Part shown: piece after piece, positions 1 to 9,561 of the stretch | Layout of the letters: each line of letters opens with the position of its first letter | Numbering within the stretch: the first letter of the stretch is position 1 | Assembly (NCBI GenBank): GCA_964600665.1 | Contig: CAZRKC010000001.1 | Location: 124,001-188,000, forward strand | Source: CAZRKC01 sp964600665 | GTDB taxonomy: Bacteria; Bacillota; SLNR01 | Direction of reading: 5' to 3' | DNA: 64,000 nucleotides | The notes under the pieces: model-generated | Seen by the model: only the letters and a program-made list of their open reading frames with translations | The model's database searches: none | What the model was told of the DNA's origin: nothing | Made by a program: the position numbers and the translations under genes

Positions 1-1643
1 ATCATGCCTGCATTCCCAAAAGTTCCGTCCGCCACGATAGCATGACCTATGGATTGAAGTGCTGTGATTGTCGACTGGGGGAAATCCTGATGCATAGCTA
101 GCACATTTCGCACTTGATACGGAAAAGTTCCTGCCGGAAATGCCATCGTGGTAAATCGTGGTTGGCTTACTGCCTGCTGGGCTGTTTTACCAAATTCAAC
201 GACAGCCAGAAACTGTTGAACTTGACACTGCGATTGGTTATCCGCTCCTGTGTTTCCACCTAAAAGATACAGACTGCCGTTCTTGAGAGCCAGATACGGA
301 TTGGATGTATGTCTAACCTTTTTCCCTGGAGTCAACAGATTCGGTTTGACATCTGTCAATGATATCATCCGCATACGATTGTTGATATGGATACCCGTTG
401 TGCCGACAACACAGAATTCCGCTCCTAAACTCGTTGTCACTGCAGCGGCGTTGCCGTGACGATCCACGATATGAAAAGTCGTTGTGTTGTTCAAATCAGG
501 TTCATAGTCCAATCCGCCATCGATCGGCCAAACCATGACGGATTCCGGTTGAATCCTAGCCCGTTGATTATCAGCATATCTATCTGAAAGCAACATGTCG
601 ATCGGTATTGCCTTAATTTTCGGATCACCGATATAGTGATAGCGATCAGCAAAAGCCAGTTTCAAAGCTTCAACTTGGAGGTGAATGCAATCGGGACTGT
701 CGATCTGCATGTTCGCAAATTCATATCCTTTCAAAATATTGAGCGCCAAGAGCATCGTGATGCCTTGGCTATTTGGCGGGTTCTCAAACACTTGGATTTC
801 TTGATTATATTGAATTGATATCGGTGGCACGATTTCAGCTGAGAACCCGTTGAAATCTGCCAAAGTCAAATAGCCATCGTGCAAATCTGAGAAATGAACC
901 ATTTCCTCTGCCAACGGGCCCCGGTAATAGTAGTCTCTCACTGCATCAATGGATTGATTTCGCCCGTTGACTTGATTATCTAAATAAACTTCTGTCAATT
1001 TCTCCAGAGTATTCGCCATATCGATCTGATAGACGATCTCTCCGCGTTGCAGAATTTCCCCGTCTGGCATGTAGATTTTTTTCGCATCTGGTCGCTCACC
1101 AATCACACGCTCAAACCGTTGGAGCCATCCATTCATCTGACCATTGACAGGATACCCGTTTCTGGCAATTAATATCGCGGGTTCCAATACCACATCCAGA
1201 TCCAAAACACCATATGTTTTTAACCACAACATCCAACCATCCCATGCTCCAGGGACTACAGCCTGATGCATCCCATATTCTAAAGCTCGGTGCTTGTAGT
1301 CGTCCACGGTGGCCAAAGACCCAACTGGACCGACCCCATCCAGGCTCGACACTGTGCGAGATTTTGCATCATAATATAATGCCCATGTCCCTCCGCCTAA
1401 AACACTCGAAAAATATGGTTCGACCACGGATAAAACTGAAGCGACTGCAACCGCTGCATCAGCTGCAGTACCACCCATATCAAGTATTTTTATACCTGCT
1501 TCAGTTGCAAGATGATGAGTCGACACCACTGCTTGCACATGATCCGTCCGATTCACTTCCGGTGATAAGCTACAGCCAAAATTTATCCCAGTAACGAGCA
1601 GAACCATGAGTGATAATAGTTTCATTCTATAAATACGTGGCAT
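1..1643 (-). CDS. ggt: Gamma-glutamyltransferase (3' end cut by window)
   Basis: I translated this frame by hand from the complementary strand; it stays open for about 547 codons and runs off the left edge. The predicted enzyme cleaves gamma-glutamyl bonds of glutathione and related peptides outside the cytoplasm and is made as a self-processing Ntn hydrolase precursor. The segment NNTTTFHIVDRHGN matches the cleavage site at which a Thr becomes the new N-terminal nucleophile. Upstream lie the family's GGTAADAAVA and VLGGG segments. The N-terminus is hydrophobic and ends in NFGC, so it is exported and perhaps a lipoprotein, although the lipobox is poor. The ATG at 1643 follows GGAGGGG at good spacing; a second in-frame ATG at 1625 lacks such a site. 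The extreme C-terminus, including part of the small subunit, lies outside the window. Confidence 0.9.
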   Translation of the reverse strand, partial: MPRIYRMKLLSLMVLLVTGINFGCSLSPEVNRTDHVQAVVSTHHLATEAGIKILDMGGTAADAAVAVASVLSVVEPYFSSVLGGGTWALYYDAKSRTVSSLDGVGPVGSLATVDDYKHRALEYGMHQAVVPGAWDGWMLWLKTYGVLDLDVVLEPAILIARNGYPVNGQMNGWLQRFERVIGERPDAKKIYMPDGEILQRGEIVYQIDMANTLEKLTEVYLDNQVNGRNQSIDAVRDYYYRGPLAEEMVHFSDLHDGYLTLADFNGFSAEIVPPISIQYNQEIQVFENPPNSQGITMLLALNILKGYEFANMQIDSPDCIHLQVEALKLAFADRYHYIGDPKIKAIPIDMLLSDRYADNQRARIQPESVMVWPIDGGLDYEPDLNNTTTFHIVDRHGNAAAVTTSLGAEFCVVGTTGIHINNRMRMISLTDVKPNLLTPGKKVRHTSNPYLALKNGSLYLLGGNTGADNQSQCQVQQFLAVVEFGKTAQQAVSQPRFTTMAFPAGTFPYQVRNVLAMHQDFPQSTITALQSIGHAIVADGTFGNAGM

Positions 1644-1819
1644 TGGCTAACCCCTCCATGGATAGAATGAACGATGATTCGATGATTCAAAAACGCATAC
1701 TTAATACAGTTTCTATCCAGGCTTAGCGTCATGAGCAAACCAAATTTGACTCACACCGGGCCTGACAGGTCAAAGCTGCATTCAATCTCATGGAGATATA
1801 AGAGTCCACCAATCAAACA

Positions 1820-2767
1820 TTAAAGATAGTCTTTAATACGGTCCAGATCTAAGTTTCCGCCACTCACAATGGCCACAGCTTTTTTCATACTACCTTGTGC
1901 ATATTTTACTGCACCTGCAATACTTGTGGCACCCGACGGTTCACATAATAATTTGTACCGTTCGAGTCCATATCGCATAGCTATTTTGATTTCTTCTTCA
2001 TTGACCAAGATAATATCATCTACATACTTTTCTACAATTGGAAAGGTCTGGCTTCCCGGGATGTCGACCAATAATCCATCGGCAATCGACTTCACATGAT
2101 CCAACTTCGTCAATCCACCGGCTTTCCATGATCGATACATGGAATTGCTTCCTTCAGGTTCTACCCCTATTACACGTATATCCGGCCTTAATGACTTTAT
2201 GCCAACGAGAACTCCGGCAATCAAGCCTCCTCCACCGATAGGTACAAAGACCATCTCTGCATCTGGAATTTGCTGAAGGATCTCAATTGCCACCGTGCCC
2301 TGCCCTGCCATGGTGTCCTCATGGTCAAATGGAGGCACCATGAGGAACCCATTCTCTTTCGACAACTCCCCTGCTTTTAAAATGCTTTCAGATGACCCGC
2401 TTCCACATAATTGAACTTGAGCACCGTAGGCTCTGATCGCATTCACTTTCGCGGCCACAGCCCACTCGGGCATGACAACGATTGCCGGTATCCCCAGCTG
2501 TCCGGCTACACAGGCGACTGCTTGTCCATGGTTACCTGACGATGCAGTGATGATGCCGGATATCTTACCATGTTCAATTTGCCGCTTCAAGATAAAATTC
2601 GCGGCCCCCCGGATTTTGAAAGATCCCGTTTTTTGTAAGTTTTCTGCCTTTAGGTATACATCAAACCGATTCATTGCATTGAATGAATGAGAGCTGAATA
2701 AAGGAGTTACCCGGGCAATGGGATATATCCGCTTTGAAGCGGCAAAGATATCTTTTATTCCGATCAT
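1820..2767 (-). CDS. Threonine/serine dehydratase, short PLP-dependent form
   Basis: A 315-residue fold-type II PLP enzyme of the IlvA/TdcB/serine racemase family, which deaminates L-threonine (or serine) to a 2-oxoacid and ammonia in the cytosol. The Schiff-base lysine is K51 in TGSFKIRGA, SSGNHGQ sits at about 76-82, and the glycine loop that holds the cofactor phosphate is PIGGGGL at about 176-182. There is no C-terminal ACT domain, so it resembles the catabolic or short form and should not be feedback-controlled by isoleucine in the usual way. The frame is open 22 codons further upstream, but GGAGGGG placed 4 bases before the ATG at 2767 argues for the shorter start. It lies upstream of the gamma-glutamyltransferase gene on the same strand with a gap of about 175 bp. 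The symbol is left blank because threonine and serine specificity cannot be separated. Confidence 0.9.
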   Translation of the reverse strand: MIGIKDIFAASKRIYPIARVTPLFSSHSFNAMNRFDVYLKAENLQKTGSFKIRGAANFILKRQIEHGKISGIITASSGNHGQAVACVAGQLGIPAIVVMPEWAVAAKVNAIRAYGAQVQLCGSGSSESILKAGELSKENGFLMVPPFDHEDTMAGQGTVAIEILQQIPDAEMVFVPIGGGGLIAGVLVGIKSLRPDIRVIGVEPEGSNSMYRSWKAGGLTKLDHVKSIADGLLVDIPGSQTFPIVEKYVDDIILVNEEEIKIAMRYGLERYKLLCEPSGATSIAGAVKYAQGSMKKAVAIVSGGNLDLDRIKDYL

Positions 2768-3206
2768 GCGATCCCCTCCTATGCATGAGAACATTTTTTG
2801 CTGAGAAATCGGCTTCAGACACCGATTAGCCATGCTTTTTCAGCTTAACATCTCGATTATGGCGTCCATTTCACGTGCAATAAACGTCAACTCAGAGTGA
2901 AACCCTCCCTTGATGACAGGCGAGCAAAACCAATACACTCAATTACCTTCTCAAACATATATTATCCCTTTGCCCGCTGATTCCTGCATGCGAGGCACAG
3001 GTCTCATGGACTCGCCACATTTGCAATCATCGTTGAATATGATACGCTATAATTGACCGTTTCTAGATTGTAGTGAACCATCACGCATGAGCGCTAACCC
3101 ACGACTTTATTAAAACTGAACATGACCAAAAGGCTCTTTGATACTGGCATCGCTGACATACATCATTTCATTTGGCAGTTTCATCACACACGAGGAGGTC
3201 ATCATC
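2768..3206. other. Intergenic region between divergent genes
   Basis: No gene or structured RNA is visible here. A TATAAT hexamer at 3048-3053 could be the -10 box for the rightward gene starting at 3207, but no well-spaced -35 box was found. Confidence 0.4.
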
Positions 3207-3575
3207 TTGAAATCTACGGTAGTATTCCATTCTGTAGAAGAATATATCCGCCAATTTCCACCCGAGATTCAGTCTATCCTGAACGAAATACGGACTATCA
3301 TCATGAGTTCTACTCCTGGGATAGAGGAACGAATCAGTTATCAAATGCCGACATATTATTTTAACGGGGTTTTAGTTCATTTTGCATGCTATAAAAAGCA
3401 CATTGGCTTTTATCCTACACCATCAGGGGTTCAAGCTTTTAAACCCCTGTTAAAGGGTTATGTGCACGCCAAGGGCTCCATCCAATTTCCCCTCAATCAG
3501 TCTATCCCGTTTGAGTTAATTAAATCCATCGTTGAATTCCGCGTACATGAAAATCAGTCAATCCACCATTCATGA
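3207..3575 (+). CDS. DUF1801 (YdhG-like) domain protein
   Basis: A small soluble protein of about 122 residues that matches the DUF1801/YdhG family, some members of which have been described as frataxin-like iron chaperones. Family hallmarks visible here are the central ISYQMPTYYFNG stretch, the YKKHIGFYPTPSG strand pair and the C-terminal amphipathic helix. The start is taken as TTG at 3207 because GAGGAGG at 3192-3198 sits 8 bases before it; the frame extends 23 codons further upstream without such a site. The gene stands alone, divergent from the threonine dehydratase gene, and is followed by a hairpin. Another protein of the same general type is encoded at 5748-6101. The biochemical role is not predictable from this sequence. 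Confidence 0.75.
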   Translation: MKSTVVFHSVEEYIRQFPPEIQSILNEIRTIIMSSTPGIEERISYQMPTYYFNGVLVHFACYKKHIGFYPTPSGVQAFKPLLKGYVHAKGSIQFPLNQSIPFELIKSIVEFRVHENQSIHHS

Positions 3576-3623
3576 TGCTGATGCAATCTTAGCAAACAGC
3601 CCTTTTAGTAAACCTGTCAAAGT

Positions 3624-3664
3624 AAATCGAGAGATGGAGGGATCAACCCCCAACTCTCGATTTT
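3624..3664 (+). terminator. Hairpin terminator
   Basis: A perfect 10-bp stem (AAATCGAGAG with CTCTCGATTT, 3624-3633 and 3654-3663) encloses a 20-nt loop and ends in TTTTG. The short U-tract makes it moderately convincing. Confidence 0.55.
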
Positions 3665-3831
3665 GTCTGATCGGATCTATCTCAAATGTAAATTCATGAT
3701 CATGTAGATTTTTTTGCACATGGCAATACCATTTTCCAGCTAACGGTTAACACATCCGAATACTTTCAAGTTTTCTGCATCTGGTATGCAGGATAAAAAA
3801 CTGATTAACGTCTTCACTAACTGAATACCCG

Positions 3832-5112
3832 TCAAGCCAGTTTTCGAATCCGCGGGAAATATATATAAGCTAACACCGTCATCACCACCACGACTAAACC
3901 AAAACTGCCCAAAGCCCATTGGATACCGACAACTTCAGTCAAAAGTCCAGCAGCAAAGGTGCCAAAAGCCATCATCCCGAACTGCATCTGCAAAAGGCTC
4001 ATAACCCGGCCACGGTACCTATCATCAACATAAAACTGAATGAGTGCATTATTTAATGAGGTTTCTAATGCTTGGCCAAAGCCGATTATGGCCACGATGG
4101 CCATTGCAAAATACCACACTGTATTGAATGAGAACATAATCAGCAGGATACCCAATAGCGCAGAACTACCGAGGAGGATAAGGCCTCGTCCCCTATTTGG
4201 CAAAGAAGCCACTAAAAGGGATCCGAAAATGGCACCAAAACCAGTAATGCTCATCAATACCCCTAACCCCGTCGCTCCCACTTTCAAAATATCATCTGTA
4301 AAAATCGGCAGCAAATTCTGATAAGGTAGAATGAATACCATACGCAACATTGCAAAAAAGACAATAAATAGTAAAAGGGGTTCGGTTCTTAGATAGCCTA
4401 AGCCTTCTTTGATCTGAGTTAATGCCTTACCTTTTGACGCAATACCAGACATACTCTTGGGTGCCGGTACCAGCCACATAAAAATTGCAGCCCATAAATA
4501 TAGTCCAGTCATGAGATAGTAGATGGCTTCAAAGCCAATTCTGTCCACCAGAAATCCCGCTAACGCCGGACCGAAAAGACGCATCACATTCATGCCCATC
4601 GTATTCAAAGCGGTTGCATTCATTAATCTTTCCGTACCAACAATTTCCGGGAGAATGGACTGACGAGCCGGCTGAGCGAGGGCCAGGATCGTCCCCTGGG
4701 CCAGAGAAGCCACCACCAGAATCCACCAGGAGCCTTCACGTTCTGCACTTAAGTAACCGAGACTCAACGTGAGGGCAATAGTCAGCGACACGAGCACTGA
4801 AACCAAATTTCCGATGATGATAATTTTTTTCTTCTCGATTCTGTCTGCGATAACTCCTCCATAGAGTGAAAAAAGCAACATCGGGGCAGCCAAGGCAAAG
4901 GAGACGGCGCCCAAAATCGCTGCAGAGCCGGTCAGGCGATAGATCAACAAATAACGGGCCATGGACTGCATATTCAGTGCTGTCATTTGCCCTAATAATG
5001 AGATGTAAAATTTCCGATACACAGGAAGTTTGAATGACTCAAATGGGTTGGTTGCAGTGCTCTTTTCAGGTTGCATGTTACGATCGGTTTCTTTTTCATC
5101 ATTAGATGTCAT
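3832..5112 (-). CDS. MFS transporter (MFS_3/EntS-like)
   Basis: A 12-helix major facilitator of about 426 residues with an N-terminal charged leader of roughly 30 residues. The loop after helix 2 reads GVIADRIEKKK, the usual MFS motif A region, and the overall pattern resembles the MFS_3 group that includes EntS-type exporters. It is probably a proton-driven exporter in the cytoplasmic membrane; the substrate is unknown. The frame opens at 5139, but GGAGGT precedes two adjacent ATG codons at 5115 and 5112, so translation most likely starts at one of these. No partner gene is adjacent and the gene appears monocistronic. Confidence 0.85.
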   Translation of the reverse strand: MTSNDEKETDRNMQPEKSTATNPFESFKLPVYRKFYISLLGQMTALNMQSMARYLLIYRLTGSAAILGAVSFALAAPMLLFSLYGGVIADRIEKKKIIIIGNLVSVLVSLTIALTLSLGYLSAEREGSWWILVVASLAQGTILALAQPARQSILPEIVGTERLMNATALNTMGMNVMRLFGPALAGFLVDRIGFEAIYYLMTGLYLWAAIFMWLVPAPKSMSGIASKGKALTQIKEGLGYLRTEPLLLFIVFFAMLRMVFILPYQNLLPIFTDDILKVGATGLGVLMSITGFGAIFGSLLVASLPNRGRGLILLGSSALLGILLIMFSFNTVWYFAMAIVAIIGFGQALETSLNNALIQFYVDDRYRGRVMSLLQMQFGMMAFGTFAAGLLTEVVGIQWALGSFGLVVVVMTVLAYIYFPRIRKLA

Positions 5113-5115
5113 CAT

Positions 5116-5747
5116 CACTACCTCCACCGCCGTCTCCAAATTTTTGATTCTTTATTCCCCTCAGCTGTAACCACCAATCATTCTCATTCCAAGTCGTTAT
5201 CAACCATATGGGACGAATCATTTCAACTTTATGATAGCTACACCATTTGTGTTTTCCTTTACATGATGAAAAAATGAAGCTAATTGAAGCATATTATTTA
5301 TAGTTATATGCATGTTGTTGCTTTTCCTGCACACATAATGCAAACAGATCAGAGAAGTCGCATGCGATCAACTTGACTGGAGAACTCATTCATCACTTTG
5401 AATCATCTTGCGTTCAACCCTACATTAAAGGAAGTCAAATGTAATGAAGAATTGTGGCCTTACTCTGTTGACGAAAACCAACTGTGTCCTAGGGGAAAAT
5501 GTCTTTACACATGAAAAATTAAAAACCGATGTCAATTATCCATCAAATATGAAGATGAGCCCATGAATCTTCCCACGATCTTTAACACGCATCCGCTTAC
5601 TTCTATGTCCCACTGATCATGACCTATTAGCCTTCGTCAAACAATAATAAAACCAGGAATGCAAAGAAATCCAAAATTTATAATGAAAAAACCGGCATTG
5701 ATCAATACTATCAATACCGGTCGTTATACAATCGATCCACATTATCT
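5116..5747. other. Long intergenic region
   Basis: About 630 bp with no supportable gene. It contains the terminator for the gene at 5748 and presumably the promoter of the MFS gene, which I could not locate with confidence. A and T runs are frequent and no repeat array is seen. Confidence 0.4.
5685..5721 (-). terminator. Rho-independent terminator of the 5748-6101 gene
   Basis: On the minus strand ACCGGTATTGAT and ATCAATGCCGGT form a 12-bp stem with one G-T type mismatch around a 7-nt loop, followed by six T residues. It lies 26 bp after the stop codon. Confidence 0.85.
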
Positions 5748-6101
5748 TTAGGCAGTGGCCTTACTGATAATCTGGGACAGTTTTTTCTCAGTGGCTGCAT
5801 CTAACTCGGAAAAAAACCAAGAAGATCCTAAGAGTCGATGCTCATCACCATCTTCAGAAGAAAAGTTTGCATGCTCCGTCAAGCCAAACGTCATGTATTT
5901 ATCAGCACGAAAAAAACAAACGGCAGGTCCGCTTTTCTCCTTCGCATAAACTGGGATACCATACCACAATCTTGGATAAAGAGTTGGCTTGTTGTTCATC
6001 AGCAAACGGTGAACCCGCTCTCCCATAGAACGAAGGGGTTCTGCCATGTCTGAAATTTTTTCTAACACCAATGTCTCATCATCAACCTTCTGCTTAACCA
6101 T
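5748..6101 (-). CDS. Small DUF1801-like protein
   Basis: A 117-residue soluble protein with a helical N-terminus followed by LYPRLWYGIPVYAKEK, a strand pair containing FRADKYMTFGLTEHA, and a C-terminal helix. This order resembles the DUF1801/YdhG fold seen in the protein at 3207-3575, though the similarity is weaker. The ATG at 6101 follows a GGGGGAG ribosome binding site. It has its own strong terminator, and large gaps on both sides suggest a single-gene unit. The function is unknown and family membership is an inference from pattern only. Confidence 0.65.
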   Translation of the reverse strand: MVKQKVDDETLVLEKISDMAEPLRSMGERVHRLLMNNKPTLYPRLWYGIPVYAKEKSGPAVCFFRADKYMTFGLTEHANFSSEDGDEHRLLGSSWFFSELDAATEKKLSQIISKATA

Positions 6102-6593
6102 TGTATACTCCCCCCTTCATATAGCTGGTTAATTGCACTGATAAAATCATCGATACTTCCGCAGATTTATCGAAGGCGTTCCCAACTCCCATACAATCAC
6201 GATATGCATATTGTGAAATTGATCTATTAGGATGATCTTCCTAACGATAAACAATGAATTTCAAAATACTTTCGCCATTTTCGTGCTTCCACTCAGGTAT
6301 CATATCGACGTCAATGCATGTCATATCATAAAGGAATAAACCATCCTGCATCCGAATATCACGCCCCTATTCAGTTTTTTCGTGACTATAAGAATGTTTC
6401 CAACAAAATTTTAATACGCAAACACCAACAATACAAAATTTTTACTGATGGAAACTATAGAAAAATATCCATTTGTTGACTCAGTTAACTCTCCTTATTC
6501 CGACCAATGGATATGGAGATTACTGACGATATTTACTCGCAGGATTCTATCAAATGCCTGTCTTTCTCTCATATATTGCGAGAAGTGTCTTGT
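6102..6593. other. Intergenic region
   Basis: About 490 bp without a supportable gene. A short inverted repeat (TTAGGA/TCCTAA) at 6227-6244 is the only local structure noticed. No clear terminator follows the PBP gene. Confidence 0.35.
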
Positions 6594-8786
6594 TTAATCA
6601 TCTGTGCCATCCGTGTCTTCAGTTGTATCTGACTCATTGGGTGTCTGCGGATTGAAGTATTGGTTGGGATCATATGGAGCTCCGATGGTATCCCCTGGTT
6701 GAGGATCTGTCGATTCAGGTTCCTTTGGTGCACTGACAGGTATTCGCTTTCTCACGCAGACATTACACCTGCTATGGGGTTCTTTCCCCGCAAGAAACCA
6801 CCCTGTAACGATGTGACCGGCACAGTGGTCACCCGGAATTTTCCCAGAGATCCTGCAAATTCGCACCTTGACAACATTATCAGGGACCGGGAAATCGTGG
6901 ATTGGTATATTTCGATGACCAGCACGCATCACTCGGTTCCATATTTTTGCAGGATAACTTCCGCCATACACATTATCCATCGTTTTGTCTTTATCATAAC
7001 CCATCCATACAGTCGTGACCAGTTCAGGTGTGTATCCGACAAACCATGCGTCCCGTATCTTCTCAGAGGTACCAGTTTTGGCCGCAGCCGGCCGTCCGAT
7101 ATTTCCATTGCGTGCAGCGGTTCCATATTTCTTGGTTATTGAATCCTTCAGCATATCCGTTATCAAGAAAGCAACTCCAGGATCAATCACAAGATGAACT
7201 TGGGGTTTATTATCCAAAAGAATGTTACCTGATCGATCGATGACTTTCAGTATTGCGATAGGTTCAGCCAACTTTCCTCCGGAAGCAAATACTCCATACG
7301 CCGAGTTCAATTCTTTCGGCGTCACTCCTTTTGTCAAACCTCCCAAAGCGATAGCTGGACCAGTATCATTGATACGTGGATTACCAAGCTCCAATGTTGT
7401 AATTCCCAAGTTTTTGATTGAAGATATCGCTGTATCTACTCCGAGATCAGCAATCAATCTCACCGCCACTGTGTTAATCGAACGAGCTGCTGCCTCGCGA
7501 AGTGGAACGGGGCCAAGATAGCGGTTGTTGTAGTTTTTGGGAGACCATGTGGTTGACCCCACTTTCAGTTTGATTGGTGCATCTTTGATTACGGTTTCCG
7601 GGCTGTAACCATTGGCAATTGCAGGAGCAAATACTGCAATCGGTTTGAATACAGATCCAGGCTGTCTTGGCTGCTCGGTACGATTAAGACCCAGGACATG
7701 TTCATGCGTTCGTCCCCCTACAATTGCTTTGATGTAGCCATTATTAGGATTCATAGAAATCAAAGCGACTTCAGGCCCCGCGACTCCTTCTTTGATGGGC
7801 AAAGCCTTGTCTAATATTTCTGATATCGCTTTCTCCGCCTCTTTTTGCATGACTGTATCGATGGTAGTGTATACTGTCAGACCCCCGCGATAAACCATCT
7901 CAGAACCATAGATTTCTAAGAGTTCTTTGAGAACATAATCAACAAAGTAAGGATATTGATATTTTTGATTTTCGATCGGAACAATCTTAAGATTCTCTGC
8001 TTTCGCAGTTTCTAATTCTGTTTCTGAAATATATCCGTTTTTCTGCATCAGATTTAACACTGTTATCTGCCTTAGCTTCGCTTGATCAAAATTACTTCTG
8101 GGTGATAACGCATTCGGGGCTTTGGCGATACCAGCTAACATAGCCGATTCGGCCAAGGTCAACTGTTCCACATTTTTGCCAAAATAATGGTGAGCTGCCG
8201 CTTCTACACCATAAGCGTTGTATCCCAGGAAGATATGATCAAGATACATCTCAAGAATTGACTCTTTTGAGTAGGCTTGCTCAATTCGAATCGCCAAAAT
8301 CCACTCCTGAAGTTTTCGAATAATCGTTTTTTGCCTTGTAAGATAAACATTTTTCGCTATTTGCTGAGTAATGGTACTACCACCTTGTGACCATGACCGA
8401 TCTGATAAATTTGCGGTCATCGCACGGAATATCGCACGAAAATCGATACCGAAGTGCTGATAAAACCGCTCATCCTCAGTGGCAATGAACGCTTCCTTAA
8501 GATATTTCGGCACCGATTCAAAGTTAGCCTTAACTCTATACTCAGTACCGTTCAATGAAGCAATAAGCTCGCTTCCATCTTCACTGTATATAAATGTTGA
8601 ATAACTAAGCTGATTAGGTAAATCATTAACATTTGGCAAGCTTCTCGCGATGTAGAATATCGGAATGACTGTCAGAACCACCATTAAGATACCTAGGATG
8701 GTCATCAAACGCAAAGACTTTTTAGTTGGCAATAATGTTCTTTTTTTCTTATCTTTTCTATTATCAAACCATTTGCTTCGCGGCAT
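6594..8786 (-). CDS. Class A penicillin-binding protein (transglycosylase/transpeptidase)
   Basis: A bifunctional peptidoglycan synthase of about 730 residues anchored by one N-terminal membrane helix (about 24-50). The GT51 glycosyltransferase domain follows, with the catalytic Glu at about 104 in ATEDERFYQHFG and the GGSTITQQ motif. The transpeptidase domain has its nucleophile Ser378 in PGSVFKP, the SIN motif near 436 and the KTGT motif near 570. The C-terminus carries two cysteine pairs (ICRISGKIPGDHC and RCNVC) and a Pro/Asp/Glu/Thr-rich tail. The ATG at 8786 is chosen over one eight codons upstream because GAGGGG precedes it by about 8 bases. It acts outside the membrane polymerising and cross-linking glycan. 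It corresponds to the PBP1A/PonA group, and a symbol is withheld because paralogues are common. Confidence 0.95.
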   Translation of the reverse strand: MPRSKWFDNRKDKKKRTLLPTKKSLRLMTILGILMVVLTVIPIFYIARSLPNVNDLPNQLSYSTFIYSEDGSELIASLNGTEYRVKANFESVPKYLKEAFIATEDERFYQHFGIDFRAIFRAMTANLSDRSWSQGGSTITQQIAKNVYLTRQKTIIRKLQEWILAIRIEQAYSKESILEMYLDHIFLGYNAYGVEAAAHHYFGKNVEQLTLAESAMLAGIAKAPNALSPRSNFDQAKLRQITVLNLMQKNGYISETELETAKAENLKIVPIENQKYQYPYFVDYVLKELLEIYGSEMVYRGGLTVYTTIDTVMQKEAEKAISEILDKALPIKEGVAGPEVALISMNPNNGYIKAIVGGRTHEHVLGLNRTEQPRQPGSVFKPIAVFAPAIANGYSPETVIKDAPIKLKVGSTTWSPKNYNNRYLGPVPLREAAARSINTVAVRLIADLGVDTAISSIKNLGITTLELGNPRINDTGPAIALGGLTKGVTPKELNSAYGVFASGGKLAEPIAILKVIDRSGNILLDNKPQVHLVIDPGVAFLITDMLKDSITKKYGTAARNGNIGRPAAAKTGTSEKIRDAWFVGYTPELVTTVWMGYDKDKTMDNVYGGSYPAKIWNRVMRAGHRNIPIHDFPVPDNVVKVRICRISGKIPGDHCAGHIVTGWFLAGKEPHSRCNVCVRKRIPVSAPKEPESTDPQPGDTIGAPYDPNQYFNPQTPNESDTTEDTDGTDD

Positions 8787-9185
8787 CGATATCCCCTCGC
8801 TTCTATACAAAAGCTTATGCTACTAGAGTCATTAAGTGTTTTTCGGAAGATCTAAGCAAGATCGATATTGAGAATGTATCGTCTTTTTTCTGTCAATGGA
8901 ATTATCAAAATGCATAACAAGATGATATTCGATGGAGAAAACCAGTTGATATTATCTAATGCAGACTGTTCAAGAATCCGTCTAAGCATACCGGACTTCT
9001 AATCATCCGGATGCTCTCATTGTATTCCGAGCAACCACAATCTCAATCGCACCATGCATATGTATGCTACCATTTTAGGTGCGCAGAAAACCATTAGCAT
9101 CGCCCTACGGTAAACAACACACAAATCGCATTCATCATAGGAAACAACCACACAAAACCATAATCTATCCATACGTGACTAAAGC
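8787..9185. other. Intergenic region upstream of the PBP gene
   Basis: About 400 bp with no gene identified. It must contain the promoter of the PBP gene, but no confident -35/-10 pair was seen. Confidence 0.35.
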
Positions 9186-9212
9186 AAAAACCGTGGTGAT
9201 TAAACCACGGTT
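9186..9212 (-). terminator. Terminator after tRNA-Leu(GAG)
   Basis: AACCGTGGT and ACCACGGTT form a 9-bp stem with a 6-nt loop, followed on the minus strand by a T-rich run, 11 bp after the tRNA 3' end. Confidence 0.85.
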
Positions 9213-9223
9213 CATTAAATCTA

Positions 9224-9310
9224 TGGTGCGGACGGTGGGACTTGAACCCACACGAGAGAACTCTCACATGCCCCTCAAACATGCCTGTCTGCCAGTTCCA
9301 GCACGTCCGC
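9224..9310 (-). tRNA. tRNA-Leu (GAG anticodon)
   Basis: The minus strand folds as an 87-nt class II tRNA. The acceptor is GCGGACG/CGTCCGC with discriminator A and an encoded CCA. The D stem is CTG/CAG, the anticodon stem CATGT/GCATG with loop TTGAGGG (anticodon GAG at 9274-9276 complement), there is a long variable arm, and the T arm is GTGGG-TTCAAGT-CCCAC. It decodes CUC and CUU. Confidence 0.97.
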
Positions 9311-9379
9311 ATTTTTGCTGCAGTTAAAATTATAACCCGTTACAATCGGAAAGTCAATTGATAATCATAACTACCGGTT

Positions 9380-9550
9380 TTATTTTGCCCAAAGCCTCAA
9401 CAGCCAGTAAAAGAGCATCAACACTGCCATCAGAACGAGAAAAGCCGGAACTACCACCTGAAATGCCGCTATCATCAATGCAATTAAATCCGATCGGTCT
9501 AGTTTTGGATTATTATGTTCTCGATTATCCTCGACTTGTTTCCCCTTCAT
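9380..9550 (-). CDS. 56-residue single-helix membrane protein
   Basis: I found this short frame by reading the minus strand. It begins with MKGKQVEDNREHNNPKLDR, a charged soluble segment, followed by one hydrophobic helix of about 25 residues (LIALMIAAFQVVVPAFLVLM onward) and ends in WLLRLWAK. The predicted topology is a short cytoplasmic head and one membrane span, with Trp and Arg near the exit. The ATG is 11 bases after the stop of the nicotinate phosphoribosyltransferase gene, with AGGTGA about 8 bases before it, so it is likely co-transcribed and translationally coupled. The family is not recognised and no function is assigned. Confidence 0.6.
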   Translation of the reverse strand: MKGKQVEDNREHNNPKLDRSDLIALMIAAFQVVVPAFLVLMAVLMLFYWLLRLWAK

Positions 9551-9561
9551 GCACAGGTCAC

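Noticed and set aside
5172..5186. A partial Fur-box-like sequence (TGAGAAT-G-ATTGGTG, minus strand) upstream of the MFS gene
   Set aside because: Only the first half matches well, no promoter could be placed around it, and the transporter substrate is unknown.
6227..6244. Inverted repeat TTAGGA/TCCTAA
   Set aside because: The stem is short, far from any start codon and not followed by T residues.
9079..9327. Frames on both strands across the tRNA-Leu(GAG) gene
   Set aside because: They overlap a complete tRNA with terminator and have no supporting features.
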